From assembly GCA_016716385.1 (NCBI GenBank), contig JADJWL010000016.1:33511-97510 (forward strand): 64,000 nt of DNA, read 5' to 3'. This document shows positions 8,355-17,939 of the stretch, piece after piece (position 1 is the first letter of the stretch; each line of letters opens with the position of its first letter). Under the pieces are notes generated by a model. That model searched no databases. It worked only from the letters and a program-made list of their open reading frames with translations, and was not told the DNA's origin. This DNA is from Bryobacterales bacterium. GTDB lineage: Bacteria; Acidobacteriota; Terriglobia; Bryobacterales; Bryobacteraceae. A program made the position numbers and the translations under genes.

Positions 8355-9548
8355 ATGACCTCCTGGAGAGTTCTTCCGGCAGTCCTGGCGATTGTGTCTC
8401 TGACCGCGTGCAGCGGTCCGTACTCAAATCCCACGGTCGCCGCCAAGCAGGACGAGTCCTTGCCTATTCGCGCGCAGCGCGCCGAATGGTCGACCGTGCC
8501 GGAAACCGTCACCGCGACCGGCGAACTATTCGCCGACGATATGGTCACGCTGCGGGCCAAGGTTCCGGGACGGGTGGAATCCCTGTATGTCGATCTGGGT
8601 AGTGCGGTTCAAACCGGACAACCGGTGGCTGAATTGGAAAAGGCAGACTACGAGTTTCGTGTGCGCCAAGCCGAGGCGATGGTGGAGCAGACGCGCGCCC
8701 GGCTCGGGCTGGCCAGGAACGCTGGGGATGGCGTGGACCCGGCTGGAACCGCGCTGGTCCGGCAGGCGGCGGCATCGTTACGCGAGGCGCGGCTGATGCA
8801 CATCAACGCGACCAGACTGTTCGAGGAAGGCGTCATCTCGAAAGTGGACTTCGAGCGCGCCGGCGTCGCCCTGCAGGCAGCCGAGGCGCGGCACCAGGGG
8901 GCGATCGAAGAGATCTTCCGCATTGAGGCGGAGCTGCTGGAGCGCCGCGCCGCGTTGGACCTGGCCAGGCAGCAGTTGGCCGACACCGTCATCCGGGCGC
9001 CGTTTGCCGGGGCCGTGACGCGCCGCGAGACGGCAATTGGCGAATATCTCCCGGTGAACTCTCCGATCGCGCAGGTGGTGCGCGATGATCCGATGCGCAT
9101 CCGTCTGACGGTTCCGGAACGCTTCGCCGGGCGGCTCCGGCGGGGACAGGCGATTGCCCTGCGCCTGGAGAGCGCCCCGGTGCGGCATACCGGGCGGGTC
9201 GTGCGCATGAGTCCGGCGCTCGAAGCCGATCAACGGGCGCTGCTCGTCGAGGGTGAGATCCCCAACCGCGACGGCAGCCTGCGCGCCGGGTCGTTCGTGG
9301 AGGCCGAGATCACAGTGGATCCGAACGCCAGGAGCATCGTGGTGCCGGCCACCGCTGTGCGCAGTTTTGCGGGCATCCACCGGATGTTCGTCATCGAGCA
9401 GGATGCCCTGGCCGACCGCGTCGTGCGCATCGGCCGCGATCTCGGGGACAAGCGCACCGAGATCGTCGAGGGGATCGAGCCCGGGGACCTGTTCGTCCCG
9501 AACCCCGACGGACGCCACACCGAGGGACTCAGGGTGACGGTGGAGTAG
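8355..9548 (+). CDS. RND efflux periplasmic adaptor lipoprotein (HlyD/MFP family)
   Basis: A 397-residue membrane-fusion protein that bridges an RND pump to an outer-membrane channel. The N-terminus is a lipoprotein signal with lipobox LTAC (Cys at about residue 18). It is followed by a lipoyl half-motif (VPGRVESLYVDLGSAVQTG), a long alpha-hairpin, the second lipoyl half (ADTVIRAPFAGAVTRR) and beta-barrel domains. The ATG at 8355 is chosen because it directly begins the signal; a GTG 24 nt upstream would add eight polar residues. The pump gene begins 4 nt downstream. Confidence 0.93.
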   Translation: MTSWRVLPAVLAIVSLTACSGPYSNPTVAAKQDESLPIRAQRAEWSTVPETVTATGELFADDMVTLRAKVPGRVESLYVDLGSAVQTGQPVAELEKADYEFRVRQAEAMVEQTRARLGLARNAGDGVDPAGTALVRQAAASLREARLMHINATRLFEEGVISKVDFERAGVALQAAEARHQGAIEEIFRIEAELLERRAALDLARQQLADTVIRAPFAGAVTRRETAIGEYLPVNSPIAQVVRDDPMRIRLTVPERFAGRLRRGQAIALRLESAPVRHTGRVVRMSPALEADQRALLVEGEIPNRDGSLRAGSFVEAEITVDPNARSIVVPATAVRSFAGIHRMFVIEQDALADRVVRIGRDLGDKRTEIVEGIEPGDLFVPNPDGRHTEGLRVTVE

Positions 9549-9551
9549 CCC

Positions 9552-12500
9552 GTGCAGAAGCTCGCCGAAGTCTGTGTCGCGCGTCCGGTGTTCGCCGTGA
9601 TGCTGATTCTTGCGCTCACGGTGGTCGGCGGCGTCTCCTACACCAAACTCGGCATCGACCGTTTCCCCGACATCGACCTGCCGATTATCAGCGTCCGCAC
9701 GCAATTGCCCGGGGCATCGCCGGAAGAGATTGAGAGCGCGGTCACCAAGCGCGTGGAGGACGCCGTCGCCACGGTCGAGGGCATCGACAATATCCGCTCC
9801 ACGTCGACCGAGAGCCTGTCGATCGTCACGATCACGTTCGATCTCAAGCGCGATATCGACGTCGCCGCGCAGGATGTGCGCGATGCCGTGGCCACCGTCA
9901 TCAGCCTGCTGCCGCGCGACGCCAAGCCCCCGCTGATCCGCAAGCTCGATACGGACGCATCCCCCGTGATGAGCCTCGTGCTGTCCGGCGTGAAGACGCC
10001 GCGCGAGCTCTACGAGATCGCCGAACGGGACGTGAAGGACGTGATCGAGTCGGTCGGCGGCGTGGGACAGGTGGTGCTGGTGGGCGGGCAGAAGCGGGCG
10101 ATCAACGTGTGGATCGACGCCAACCGCCTCGCCGCCTACCGCATCCCGATTCTCGCGGTGCGGGACGCGGTGGCGCGCCAGAACGCCGAGATCCCGGGCG
10201 GGCGCGTCGATGAAGGGACGCGCGAGGTGGTGCTCCGCACGCTGGGCCGCTTCCCGGACCCACGCCAGTTCAACAACCTCGTGGTGGCGAACATCTCCGG
10301 CACGCCGGTCCGCATCCGCGATATCGGGCACGCCGAGGACGGGCACAAGGAACAGCGCACGGCGGCGCGCTACGACCGGGAGCCGGCAGTCGCGATTCAG
10401 GTGCGGCGGCAGTCGGGCGCCAATACGATCGAAGTCATCAACAACGTCAAGGCGCGCCTGCCGCGGATCAACGAACTGCTGCCGCCGGGTGTGTCCCTGA
10501 ACATCGTGCAGGACCAGTCGCGGTACATCGAGGCGGCGTTCCACGAGGTGCAACTGCACCTGGTGCTGGGGAGCATCCTGGCGTCCCTCGTGGTGCTGCT
10601 GTTCATGCGCGACTGGCGGGCCACGATCATCGCCGCAGTGGCGATTCCGTCGTCGATCATCGCCACCTTCGGGATGATGTACGCGCTCAACTTCACGCTG
10701 AACAACATCACGATGCTGGCGCTGGTGCTGATGGTGGGGGTCGTGATCGACGACGCCATCGTGGTGCTCGAAAACATCTTCCGGTTCATCGAAGAGAAGG
10801 GCATGACGCCGGTGCGCGCGGCGGTGCTGGCGACCAAGGATATCGGCCTGGCCGTGATGGCGACCACGTTCAGCCTCGTCGTGATCTTCCTGCCCGTCTC
10901 GTTCATGTCGAGCATCTCCGGCCGCTTCCTGTACAGCTTCGGCGTGACCGCGGCGGTAGCGGTCCTGGTATCGCTGCTGGTGAGCTTTTCGCTCACGCCG
11001 ATGATGTGCTCGCGGATGATGCGGCGGGGCCAGGGCATGGAGCACGGCTCGTCGCGCGAGGGCTTCTACGCGGTGATCGACCGCGTCTATACGCACCTGC
11101 TGGCGTGGGCGATGCGCAACCGCCCGCTGGTGGTGTGCGCGGCCCTGGCGGTGACGGCGGCGTCGGTGCCTGTGTACAAGATGGTGCGCCAGGAGTACAT
11201 CCCGACCAACGTCGATGAGAGCGAGTTCGAGATGTCGATCACGGCGCCCGAGGGCACGAGCCGGCAGTCGATGGAAGAGGTCCTGATGCGGGCGGAGGAG
11301 GACCTGTTCGCTCTGCCCGGCGTGGAGCACGTGCTGGCGACGATCGGCGCCAGCTACCTGCAGTCAGTGAACAACGCGCAGCTCTTCGTGCGCGTCACGC
11401 CGATTGAAGAGCGGGTCCTGTCGATCGCGCGCATCTGGAGCAAGACGCTCGATGGGCGGCCGCTCGAGGCATTTCAGGGGCTGTTTGCGCAACGCGACGT
11501 GATGAACGCGATCCGCGAGCGCGTGCGCGCGAAGTACCCGGATCTCCGCATCTCCGTGCGCAACGCGATGACGATGAGCCAGGGGTCGGCCCCGGTGGAT
11601 ATCGATTTCGCGATCCGCGGTCCGGAGCTGGAGAAGCTGAGCGAGTACAGCGAGAAGCTGCGGCTGGCGGCGATGGAAGTACCGGGGCTGGTCGACGTCG
11701 ACACGACGCTGCGTCTGACCAAGCCGGAGCTGCGGGTGGCGATCGATCGCGACCGCGCAGCCGATCTCGGCGTGTCGGCGGCCGATATCGCCGAGTCGCT
11801 GCGGATTATGGTGGGCGGCGACGACGAGGTGTCGCGGTTCCGCGATGAGCAGCTTGCCGAGGAGTACGACGTGGAAGTGCGCCTGGCGGGCGCGGACCGG
11901 AACAGCCGGGCGACGGTGGCGAAATTGTGGGTGCCGTCTCGCAACGGCAACCTGGTGCGGCTGGACAACCTCGTGCGGCTGGCCGAGGGTACGACGGCGT
12001 ACCGGATCGAGGGACTGGACCGGCAGCGCAACGCGGCCATCCGGGCGAATATCACGTCAGGCTACGCGCTGGCCGACCGGCTGGATGAGGTGAACCGCCT
12101 CGTGGACGAGTTGAACATGCCCGCGACGTATTCGACGATGGTGATCGGCCGCGGACGCGAGCTGCAGCGCACCTTCAACGAATTCCTGCTGGCGTTTCTG
12201 CTCTCCGGCGTGTTCATGTACATGATCCTGGCGTCGCAGTTCGAGAGCCTGGTGCACCCGGTGACGATTCTGCTCAGCCTGCCGCTGGCGGTGCCGTTCA
12301 GCCTGTTGTCGCTGTGGTTCTTCCAAGACACGCTGAATCTCTACTCGGCGCTGGGCATCCTGGTGCTGTTCGGCGTGGTGAAGAAGAACTCGATCCTGCA
12401 GATCGATCACACGAACAACCTGCGCCGCGAGGGCTTGCCGCGCCTGGAGGCGATCATGCAGGCCAACCGCGACCGGCTGCGGCCGATCCTGATGACGACG

Positions 12501-12718
12501 CTGACGCTGGTGGCGGGCATGATGCCGCTGGCGCTGGGCGCCGGACCGGGGGCGGAGGAACGGCGGTCGATCGCGATCGTGGTGATCGGGGGCAGAGCCT
12601 GTCGCTGCTGCTGACGCTGCTGGTGACGCCGGTCGCCTACTCGCTGTTCGACGACGTGGGCGTCTGGCTGGGCCGGAAGAGGGCGTTTCCGATGGCCGAA
12701 CCGACCCTAGGTGATTGA
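9552..12718 (+). CDS. RND efflux permease (AcrB/HAE1 family), frameshifted near the C-terminus
   Basis: An inner-membrane proton-driven multidrug-type exporter. It starts at GTG with LAEVCVARPVFAVMLIL, the usual first transmembrane helix, and contains the FPDIDLPIISVRT and GVVIDDAIVVLENI signatures. The frame ends prematurely at 12614 after VVIGG. The missing C-terminus (GQSLSLLLTLLVTPVAYS and on) continues in another frame to 12718. One G is missing from the run at 12588-12592 (five where six are needed). Corrected, the protein is about 1,055 residues, normal for the family. Either sequencing error or loss of the last helix. Confidence 0.9.
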
Positions 12719-12775
12719 GCCAGCCCCACTTTTCCTGACGCTCCGGGCTCGTGGAGCAAATCCAATGCCAGTAGG

Positions 12776-13774
12776 ATGAACCGAGTGGACTTTTACACCG
12801 TGGACGAAGCTAGACCGGAAGGCCAACGTTGGATGACTTGGAGCCTCCGGGCCGCGGCGCTGTACAACCTGATCTGGGGTGCTTTTGTGGTCGTTTTCCC
12901 CGAAGCCCTGTTCCTCTGGGCCGGAGCGGAGCCGCCGAACTACCCCCAACTGTGGCAGTGCATCGGAATGATTGTCGGCGTCTACGGGCTGGGCTACGGG
13001 ATCGCCGCCAATGACCCGATTCGTCACTGGCCGATCGTCCTGGTTGGTTTCCTCGGCAAGATCTTCGGACCCATCGGCTTCCTGCAGGCCGGTCTGACCG
13101 GCGCGTTTCCCTGGAAGATGGGGTGGACCATCGTCACCAACGATTTGATCTGGTGGATTCCGTTCGCGCTGATTCTGAGAGAAAGCTATCGCGCTCACGT
13201 CACCGAGCCTCCCCCGACGCAGAACCCGGCGGAGATCGTCGAACTGCTGTCTGACGCGAAGACGCAGACCGGGATCAGCCTGGCCGAACTGGCGGAGGAA
13301 TCCCGTCTGCTGGTGGTGTTTCTGCGGCACATGGGATGCACATTCTGCCGTGAGACCCTGGGAGACCTGGCGCGCGACCGCGAAGCTATTGAGATGTCCG
13401 GGACCCAGATCGTCCTGGTTCACATGAGCCCCGAGGAGACGGCTGGGAAGTTCTTCGCCCGCTACGGCCTGGCCGACGTGGAACGCATCAGTGATCCCCA
13501 GCGGAAACTCTACCGGGCGTTCGGATTGCGGCGGGGCGCCTTCAGCCAGTTATTCGGATGGCGGATCTGGCTGCGCGGCTTCGACGCGGGAATTCTGCAT
13601 GGCCACGGCGTCGGCAAGTTGCAGGGCGACGGATTCCAGATGCCGGGCGTCTTCCTCCTGACCGACGGTCAACTCGTCCGCAGCTTCCGGCACTTGAGCG
13701 CGTCCGACCGGCCGCGGTATGCCAAGCTGACGCAGTGCGGCCCGGAATCGAGAGGGGATAGACTGAAGCCATGA
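12776..13774 (+). CDS. membrane protein fused to a peroxiredoxin/SelL-like thioredoxin-fold domain
   Basis: A 332-residue two-part protein. Residues about 22-135 hold four hydrophobic segments (for example LIWGAFVVVFPEALFLW and IGMIVGVYGLGYGIA). Residues about 155-325 resemble the AhpC/TSA-like SelL-related redox family, with the likely active site GCTFC (Cys188 and Cys191) after LLVVFLRHM. The topology would tether a thiol reductase or peroxidase to the membrane. The substrate is unknown. The 3' end overlaps the following VOC gene by 4 nt. Confidence 0.75.
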   Translation: MNRVDFYTVDEARPEGQRWMTWSLRAAALYNLIWGAFVVVFPEALFLWAGAEPPNYPQLWQCIGMIVGVYGLGYGIAANDPIRHWPIVLVGFLGKIFGPIGFLQAGLTGAFPWKMGWTIVTNDLIWWIPFALILRESYRAHVTEPPPTQNPAEIVELLSDAKTQTGISLAELAEESRLLVVFLRHMGCTFCRETLGDLARDREAIEMSGTQIVLVHMSPEETAGKFFARYGLADVERISDPQRKLYRAFGLRRGAFSQLFGWRIWLRGFDAGILHGHGVGKLQGDGFQMPGVFLLTDGQLVRSFRHLSASDRPRYAKLTQCGPESRGDRLKP

Positions 13775-14070
13775 CCGCCCTCGATCCGATCGACCACATC
13801 GCGCTTCCATCGGCGGATATAGCCGCCACCGTCGAGTGGTACAAGAACAACTTCCAGTGCTCGGTGGTGTATCAGGATCCTACCTGGGCGATGCTGGAGT
13901 TCGGCAACATCAAGCTGGCGTTCGTCACGCCGGGACAGCATCCAGCACATATCGCGTTTGTCCGCGAGAACGCGGAGGCGTTCGGTCCGCTGAAGACGCA
14001 TCGCGACGGGACGCGCTCAACCTACGCCGCCGATCCCGGCGGCAATACGATCGAGATCATGGCGCCGTGA
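13771..14070 (+). CDS. small VOC (glyoxalase/dioxygenase fold) protein
   Basis: A 99-residue protein with one vicinal-oxygen-chelate unit: IDHIALPSADIAATVEWY at the start, and YAADPGGNTIEIM at the end supplying the usual terminal Glu ligand. VOC proteins act as dimers in isomerase, dioxygenase or antibiotic-resistance roles; nothing here selects one. It overlaps the neighbours on both sides by 3-4 nt, so it belongs to the same transcription unit as the membrane/redox fusion. Confidence 0.85.
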   Translation: MTALDPIDHIALPSADIAATVEWYKNNFQCSVVYQDPTWAMLEFGNIKLAFVTPGQHPAHIAFVRENAEAFGPLKTHRDGTRSTYAADPGGNTIEIMAP

Positions 14071-14492
14071 CCGCGCTGGCCGCGGCGCACGCCGCTCCCA
14101 CGCTGGCGATGGCGGGCCTCATCTGGTTTGTCCAGGTGGTTCATTACCCCCTGTTCGTGGCCGTGGGCCCGGGAGCGTTTGCCGCTTACTCGCGGCAGCA
14201 TCAGGCACTGACGACACTCGTGGTTGGGCCGCTCATGTTTGCCGAAGCCGCGACGGCGCTGCTGCTGATCCGGGGTGCTCCGGGAGACTGGCGGGTCTGG
14301 GCGGGCCTTGGGCTCCTGGTCATTATTTGGTTTTCGACCGCGTTCCTCCAGGTGCCGCTGCACGGGAAACTGGCGCAGGGACTGGACCCGGCGACCATCG
14401 ACCGCCTAATCCAGACGAATTGGATTCGAACCGCGGCCTGGACCGGGCGCGCGGTGCTGGCGATCTCCCTCTGCTGGCCGCGTCCCGGCTGA
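14067..14492 (+). CDS. small four-helix membrane protein of unknown function
   Basis: A 141-residue protein starting at GTG that overlaps the VOC gene stop (GTGA). It has about four transmembrane segments, with short motifs VVHYPLF in the first and VVGPLMFAEA in the second. No enzyme motif is visible. An open frame continues upstream inside the VOC gene, but the overlap start is the natural translation-coupled one. Confidence 0.6.
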   Translation: MTALAAAHAAPTLAMAGLIWFVQVVHYPLFVAVGPGAFAAYSRQHQALTTLVVGPLMFAEAATALLLIRGAPGDWRVWAGLGLLVIIWFSTAFLQVPLHGKLAQGLDPATIDRLIQTNWIRTAAWTGRAVLAISLCWPRPG

Positions 14493-14506
14493 CGGCGCGC
14501 GGTGGC

Positions 14507-15685
14507 ATGATAGAGAGCGTGCAAACGGCAGCCGCTCCGATCCCGACGCCGGACGCCCGGCTGCATTCGCTCGACGCGCTGCGCGGGTTCGACATGTTCT
14601 GGCTGCTGGGTGGCCAGCAGATCATCCGCGCCCTGTGCGCCGGAGCCGCGACAGGGACGTTCGCGCACTCGCTGAACCAGCAGTTTACTCACGTCGCGTG
14701 GGAAGGGTTCCGTTTCTACGATTTCATCTTTCCGCTCTTCCAGTTCCTGATCGGCGTGGCTATCCCGCTTGCCATCGGAAAGCGGCTTGCCCAGGGGCGT
14801 TCGAGGGCCGGCATCCTGCGTCACGCGTTTGTCCGGCTGGGGGGCATGGTCGTTATCGGCTTCTTCATTCACGGCAACCTGCAGTCCTGGAACGTCGAGC
14901 AGATGCGGCTTTCCTACAGCGTCCTGCAGATGCTGGGCCTCGGCTACGTGATCGGCGTGGGGTGCGTGCTGTTTCTTTCCTTGCGCGGACAGATCGCCGC
15001 CACTGCCGTGTTCCTGGTTGGGTACTGGGCCCTACAAATGTTCGTGCCTGTACCGGGGCACGAGTGGGGCGTGTTCCAGCCGGGCGGGATTCTCGGCGAC
15101 TGGCTGCACGACAACAGCATCGGTCTGCTCGGCAAACCGTGGGCCAGCCACTGGGGCCGCGGCTTCCCTTACCTTCCGATGTGGACGCACGGCGCCACGA
15201 CCATGCTCGGCGCGTTCGGCGCCTACATCGTGACGGGGCAATGGCCGCGCGGGACGCGCATCAGTCTGAGCGACGCACAGAAACTGCGCTGGCTGCTGGC
15301 TCTGGGCGCCGGGTGCCTGCTGGCGGGATGGCTGTGGAGCTTCCATCTGCCTATCGTGAAGAACCGCTGGACCAGCACCTACGCGCTCTGGTGCGGTGGC
15401 TTGAGCTACTTGCTGCTGGCGGGTTTCTGGTGGACGATCGACGTGAAGGGGTGGCGGCGCGGACTGGGTCTTTGGGCCGCGATCGGCTGCAATTCGATCC
15501 TTGCCTACGCCATGTCCAGCCTGCTGATGGGCGGGTTTGGGGAGATCGCGCGGGTGTTCCTCGGCGGGTTGCAGCTTCACGTCAGCGAATACTGGCACAA
15601 GGTCATTCTCGTGCTGGCGCAGTTCGGACTGGCGTGGGCGGTACTGATCCACCTGCGGCGGCACAGGATTTTCCTGCGGCTATGA
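14507..15685 (+). CDS. membrane-bound acyltransferase-like protein (DUF5009/HGSNAT-type)
   Basis: A 392-residue polytopic protein starting RLHSLDALRGFDMFWLLGG. That RxxSLDxLRGxDM pattern is typical of the heparan-alpha-glucosaminide N-acetyltransferase-like/DUF5009 membrane acyltransferases. About ten hydrophobic segments follow, with FIFPLFQFLIGVAIPL as the second. Such proteins transfer acetyl groups to sugars across the membrane; the acceptor is unknown here. The ATG at 14507 is chosen over an upstream open frame inside the preceding gene; GTG at 14519 is an alternative. Confidence 0.75.
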   Translation: MIESVQTAAAPIPTPDARLHSLDALRGFDMFWLLGGQQIIRALCAGAATGTFAHSLNQQFTHVAWEGFRFYDFIFPLFQFLIGVAIPLAIGKRLAQGRSRAGILRHAFVRLGGMVVIGFFIHGNLQSWNVEQMRLSYSVLQMLGLGYVIGVGCVLFLSLRGQIAATAVFLVGYWALQMFVPVPGHEWGVFQPGGILGDWLHDNSIGLLGKPWASHWGRGFPYLPMWTHGATTMLGAFGAYIVTGQWPRGTRISLSDAQKLRWLLALGAGCLLAGWLWSFHLPIVKNRWTSTYALWCGGLSYLLLAGFWWTIDVKGWRRGLGLWAAIGCNSILAYAMSSLLMGGFGEIARVFLGGLQLHVSEYWHKVILVLAQFGLAWAVLIHLRRHRIFLRL

Positions 15686-15797
15686 GGACCTGTCGCACTG
15701 ATGACGCAGCGGCGCGCGCCACTTCACATTTGTCTTGAGGCGAGCAAAGGATCGCGAGTTGGCGTGGGAAAGAGGACGTCATGGTACCCTCGACTCA

Positions 15798-16094
15798 GTG
15801 GGTGCGAGCCTCGAGTTTGAGTGGGACCCGACCAAGGCTGAAGCCAATCTCAAGAAGCACGGCGTCGGTTTCGGAGAGGCTTTGACAGTCTTTGCGGATT
15901 CATTGGCCAGGATCTTCTCCGATCCGGACCACTCGGAGCAGGAACAGCGTGAGATCATCGTTGGTTTTTCAACGAAGTCGAGGCTCCTGGTCGTCGGATT
16001 TACCGACCGCGGCGGGACGATTCGAATCATCAGTGCGCGGCGTGCGACCGCGATGGAACGTAGGCGTCATGAAGAGAACACAAAGAACAGGTAG
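15798..16094 (+). CDS. brnT: BrnT-family ribonuclease toxin
   Basis: A protein of about 98 residues matching the BrnT RelE-fold toxin. It opens with FEWDPTKAEANLKKHGVGF, has a central Arg/Glu-containing strand, RLLVVGFTDRGGTIRIISARRAT, and a MERRRHE tail. BrnT cleaves RNA and is neutralised by BrnA. The GTG at 15798 puts the conserved FEWDP eight residues from the start; a TTG at 15735 would add 21 non-conserved residues. The antitoxin frame overlaps its 3' end. Confidence 0.82.
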   Translation: MGASLEFEWDPTKAEANLKKHGVGFGEALTVFADSLARIFSDPDHSEQEQREIIVGFSTKSRLLVVGFTDRGGTIRIISARRATAMERRRHEENTKNR

Positions 16095-16323
16095 GTCTCC
16101 AGAAGCGGACGACCTCAGGCCCGAGTATCGGTTCGATTACTCGAAGGCGGCGGAGAACCGCTTTGCGTCGAGGATGGGCCCTGGAACTGTGGCCGTTGTC
16201 CTCGAGTCAGACGTGGCTGCTGTATTCCAATCTGCCGAAGCAGTGAATGCACTGCTTCGGTCGGTCATCAGGGCGATGCCTGGCACACGGCCATCGGCAC
16301 CCCGCCGGCGAAAACTGAGTTAG
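16069..16323 (+). CDS. brnA: BrnA-like antitoxin
   Basis: An 84-residue protein beginning inside the brnT 3' end (26-nt overlap), as usual for the pair. It contains RPEYRFDYSKAAENRFASR, the toxin-binding segment seen in BrnA-type antitoxins, followed by VVLESDVAAVFQSAEAVNALLRSVI, which resembles the ribbon-helix-helix DNA-binding part. It probably represses the operon together with BrnT. Confidence 0.75.
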   Translation: MKRTQRTGRSPEADDLRPEYRFDYSKAAENRFASRMGPGTVAVVLESDVAAVFQSAEAVNALLRSVIRAMPGTRPSAPRRRKLS

Positions 16324-16368
16324 TTGGGGACCTGCCGCTTTAGAGAGGGGAAGACTCGAGTGAGAAAG

Positions 16369-16397
16369 GGCCGCGCAGGCATGGAGCCCGCGCGGCC
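16369..16397 (-). terminator. terminator hairpin after rplQ
   Basis: An 8-bp GC stem (GGCCGCGC and GCGCGGCC) with an extra GGC/GCC pairing inside the loop. It begins 8 nt past the rplQ stop on the minus strand and is followed by CTTTCTC. It probably closes the ribosomal supercluster transcript; the U tract is imperfect. Confidence 0.65.
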
Positions 16398-16405
16398 AGG
16401 GGAAT

Positions 16406-16855
16406 TTACTGCTGCTCTTCTTCGGGTTCGCGGCCTTCGCGCTGCGCCTTGAGCCGCTCTTCGCGGCGCTTGGCGCGCTCGGCGGCGCGCTTGACCAGTT
16501 CGGAACCCACCAGTTCGATGACGGCCTGTTCGGCGCCGTCGCCCTTGCGGAACCCGACCCGCGTGATGCGCGTGTAGCCGCCGGGACGCTGGCCAAAGCG
16601 CGTTCCCAGCGTGTCGAACAACTTTTTCACCGCTTCCGGCGTATACAGAAACGCCGCCGCCTGACGGCGGGCGTGCAGGGTATCGCGCTTGGCGAGCGTG
16701 ATCATCCGGTCGACGAGAGGCTTCACGGCCTTCGCCTTGGGAACCGTCGTCACCACGCGTTCCTGTTCGATGACGCTGGTCACCAAGCCGCGCAGAAGCG
16801 AATTGCGGGCGCCTTTGTCCCGCTTGAGCTTGGCTCCTCCTCTGAGGTGTCGCAT
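16406..16855 (-). CDS. rplQ: 50S ribosomal protein L17
   Basis: 149 residues beginning MRHLRGGAKLKRD, the usual L17 N-terminus near the nascent-chain exit. The family core (about 1-120) is complete. A charged C-terminal tail of about 25 residues (AKRREERLKAQREGREPEEEQQ region) is longer than in E. coli. It is the last gene of the alpha part of the cluster, after rpoA. Confidence 0.97.
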   Translation of the reverse strand: MRHLRGGAKLKRDKGARNSLLRGLVTSVIEQERVVTTVPKAKAVKPLVDRMITLAKRDTLHARRQAAAFLYTPEAVKKLFDTLGTRFGQRPGGYTRITRVGFRKGDGAEQAVIELVGSELVKRAAERAKRREERLKAQREGREPEEEQQ

Positions 16856-16867
16856 ATCGTGTGTATC

Positions 16868-17908
16868 CTATTCCGCTTCCGCGAGACTGGATTCCTCGTC
16901 GAGCGGTTCTTCCTCGTCGGCAGGCACGCCGACGGGCATCACCAGGCGGCCCTGAGCATCGATCTTCATGCCCAGCGCCAAGCCCATGCCTTCGAGGATC
17001 TCCTTGATTTCGTTCAACGACTTGCGCCCGAAGTTCTTGGTCCGCAACATCTCCGACTCGGTGCGCTGGACGAGTTCGCCGATCGTCTGGATGTTGGCGT
17101 TCTTCAGGCAGTTGTAGGACCGCACGCTGAGCTCGAGTTCCTCTACCGAGCGGTTCAACTGATCGTTGGTCTTGTCGCCGGCGCGTTCCGCGGCGTCTTC
17201 GGCGGTCTCACTGACTTCCTCGAAGTTGATGAAGATCGTCATGTGGTCCTTCAGGAGCTTCGCTGCGTGCCCGATGGCATCCTGCGGCGAGATCGCCCCG
17301 TTCGTCCACACTTCGAGGGTCAGCTTGTCGTAATCGGTCATCTGGCCGAGGCGGGCGGCCTCAACCGTGAAGTTGACCTTCCGCACCGGCGAATGGATCG
17401 AATCGATCGGGATGTAGCCGAGCGGCAGGTCCTCGTCGAAGTTCTTGTCGGCGCTGACGTAGCCGCGGCCCGTCTTGAGGCGCATCTCGATATTGAGACT
17501 GCCGCCGTCGCCGACCGTCGCAACGTGCATGTTCCGGTCGAGCACTTCGATATCGGCATCGCCTTCGATATGGCCGCTCAGCACTTCGCCCGGCGTGTCC
17601 CGCTGGATCCGCACGGTCTTGACCCCCTCGCCCATGATCTTGAAAGGGATCTGTTTCAGGTTGAGAATGATATCGGTCGCGTCCTCGACCACGCCCGGAA
17701 TCGGGCTGAATTCATGATCGACGCCTTCGATACGGACGGCGGTAATCGCCGCGCCTTCGATCGAGCTAAGCAGGACGCGCCGCAGGCCCACTCCAATGGT
17801 GGTGCCGAAACCCCGCTGAAAGGGCTGCGCGGTGAACTGCCCATAGCGCTCGGTGAGCGTTTCCGTGTTCGCCACCAGCCGCTTCGGTTTTTGGAAGCCC
17901 TTAAACAT
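16868..17908 (-). CDS. rpoA: DNA-directed RNA polymerase subunit alpha
   Basis: 346 residues. The N-terminal dimerisation/assembly domain (about 1-235) includes the typical PFQRGFGTTIGVGLRRVLLSS. A linker leads to the C-terminal helix-hairpin domain (about 265-330, LSVRSYNCLKNANIQTIGEL and FGRKSLNEIKEIL), which contacts UP elements and activators. An acidic tail follows. Its position between rpsD and rplQ is the standard alpha operon order. Confidence 0.98.
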   Translation of the reverse strand: MFKGFQKPKRLVANTETLTERYGQFTAQPFQRGFGTTIGVGLRRVLLSSIEGAAITAVRIEGVDHEFSPIPGVVEDATDIILNLKQIPFKIMGEGVKTVRIQRDTPGEVLSGHIEGDADIEVLDRNMHVATVGDGGSLNIEMRLKTGRGYVSADKNFDEDLPLGYIPIDSIHSPVRKVNFTVEAARLGQMTDYDKLTLEVWTNGAISPQDAIGHAAKLLKDHMTIFINFEEVSETAEDAAERAGDKTNDQLNRSVEELELSVRSYNCLKNANIQTIGELVQRTESEMLRTKNFGRKSLNEIKEILEGMGLALGMKIDAQGRLVMPVGVPADEEEPLDEESSLAEAE

Positions 17909-17939
17909 AGGTTGCCTCGTTCCCTCCTTCCGGCCGTCC

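Noticed and set aside
8048..8560. 170-codon minus-strand ORF in the TonB/efflux intergenic region
   Set aside because: No family features or ribosome site, and it overlaps the start of the lipoprotein adaptor gene.
8778..11330. 850-codon open frame on the minus strand opposite the RND genes
   Set aside because: It is His/Arg-rich with no family resemblance, and is the antisense shadow of high-GC coding sequence on the plus strand.
15735..15797. TTG start extending BrnT by 21 residues
   Set aside because: The added residues do not resemble the family, whose members begin close to the FEWD segment.
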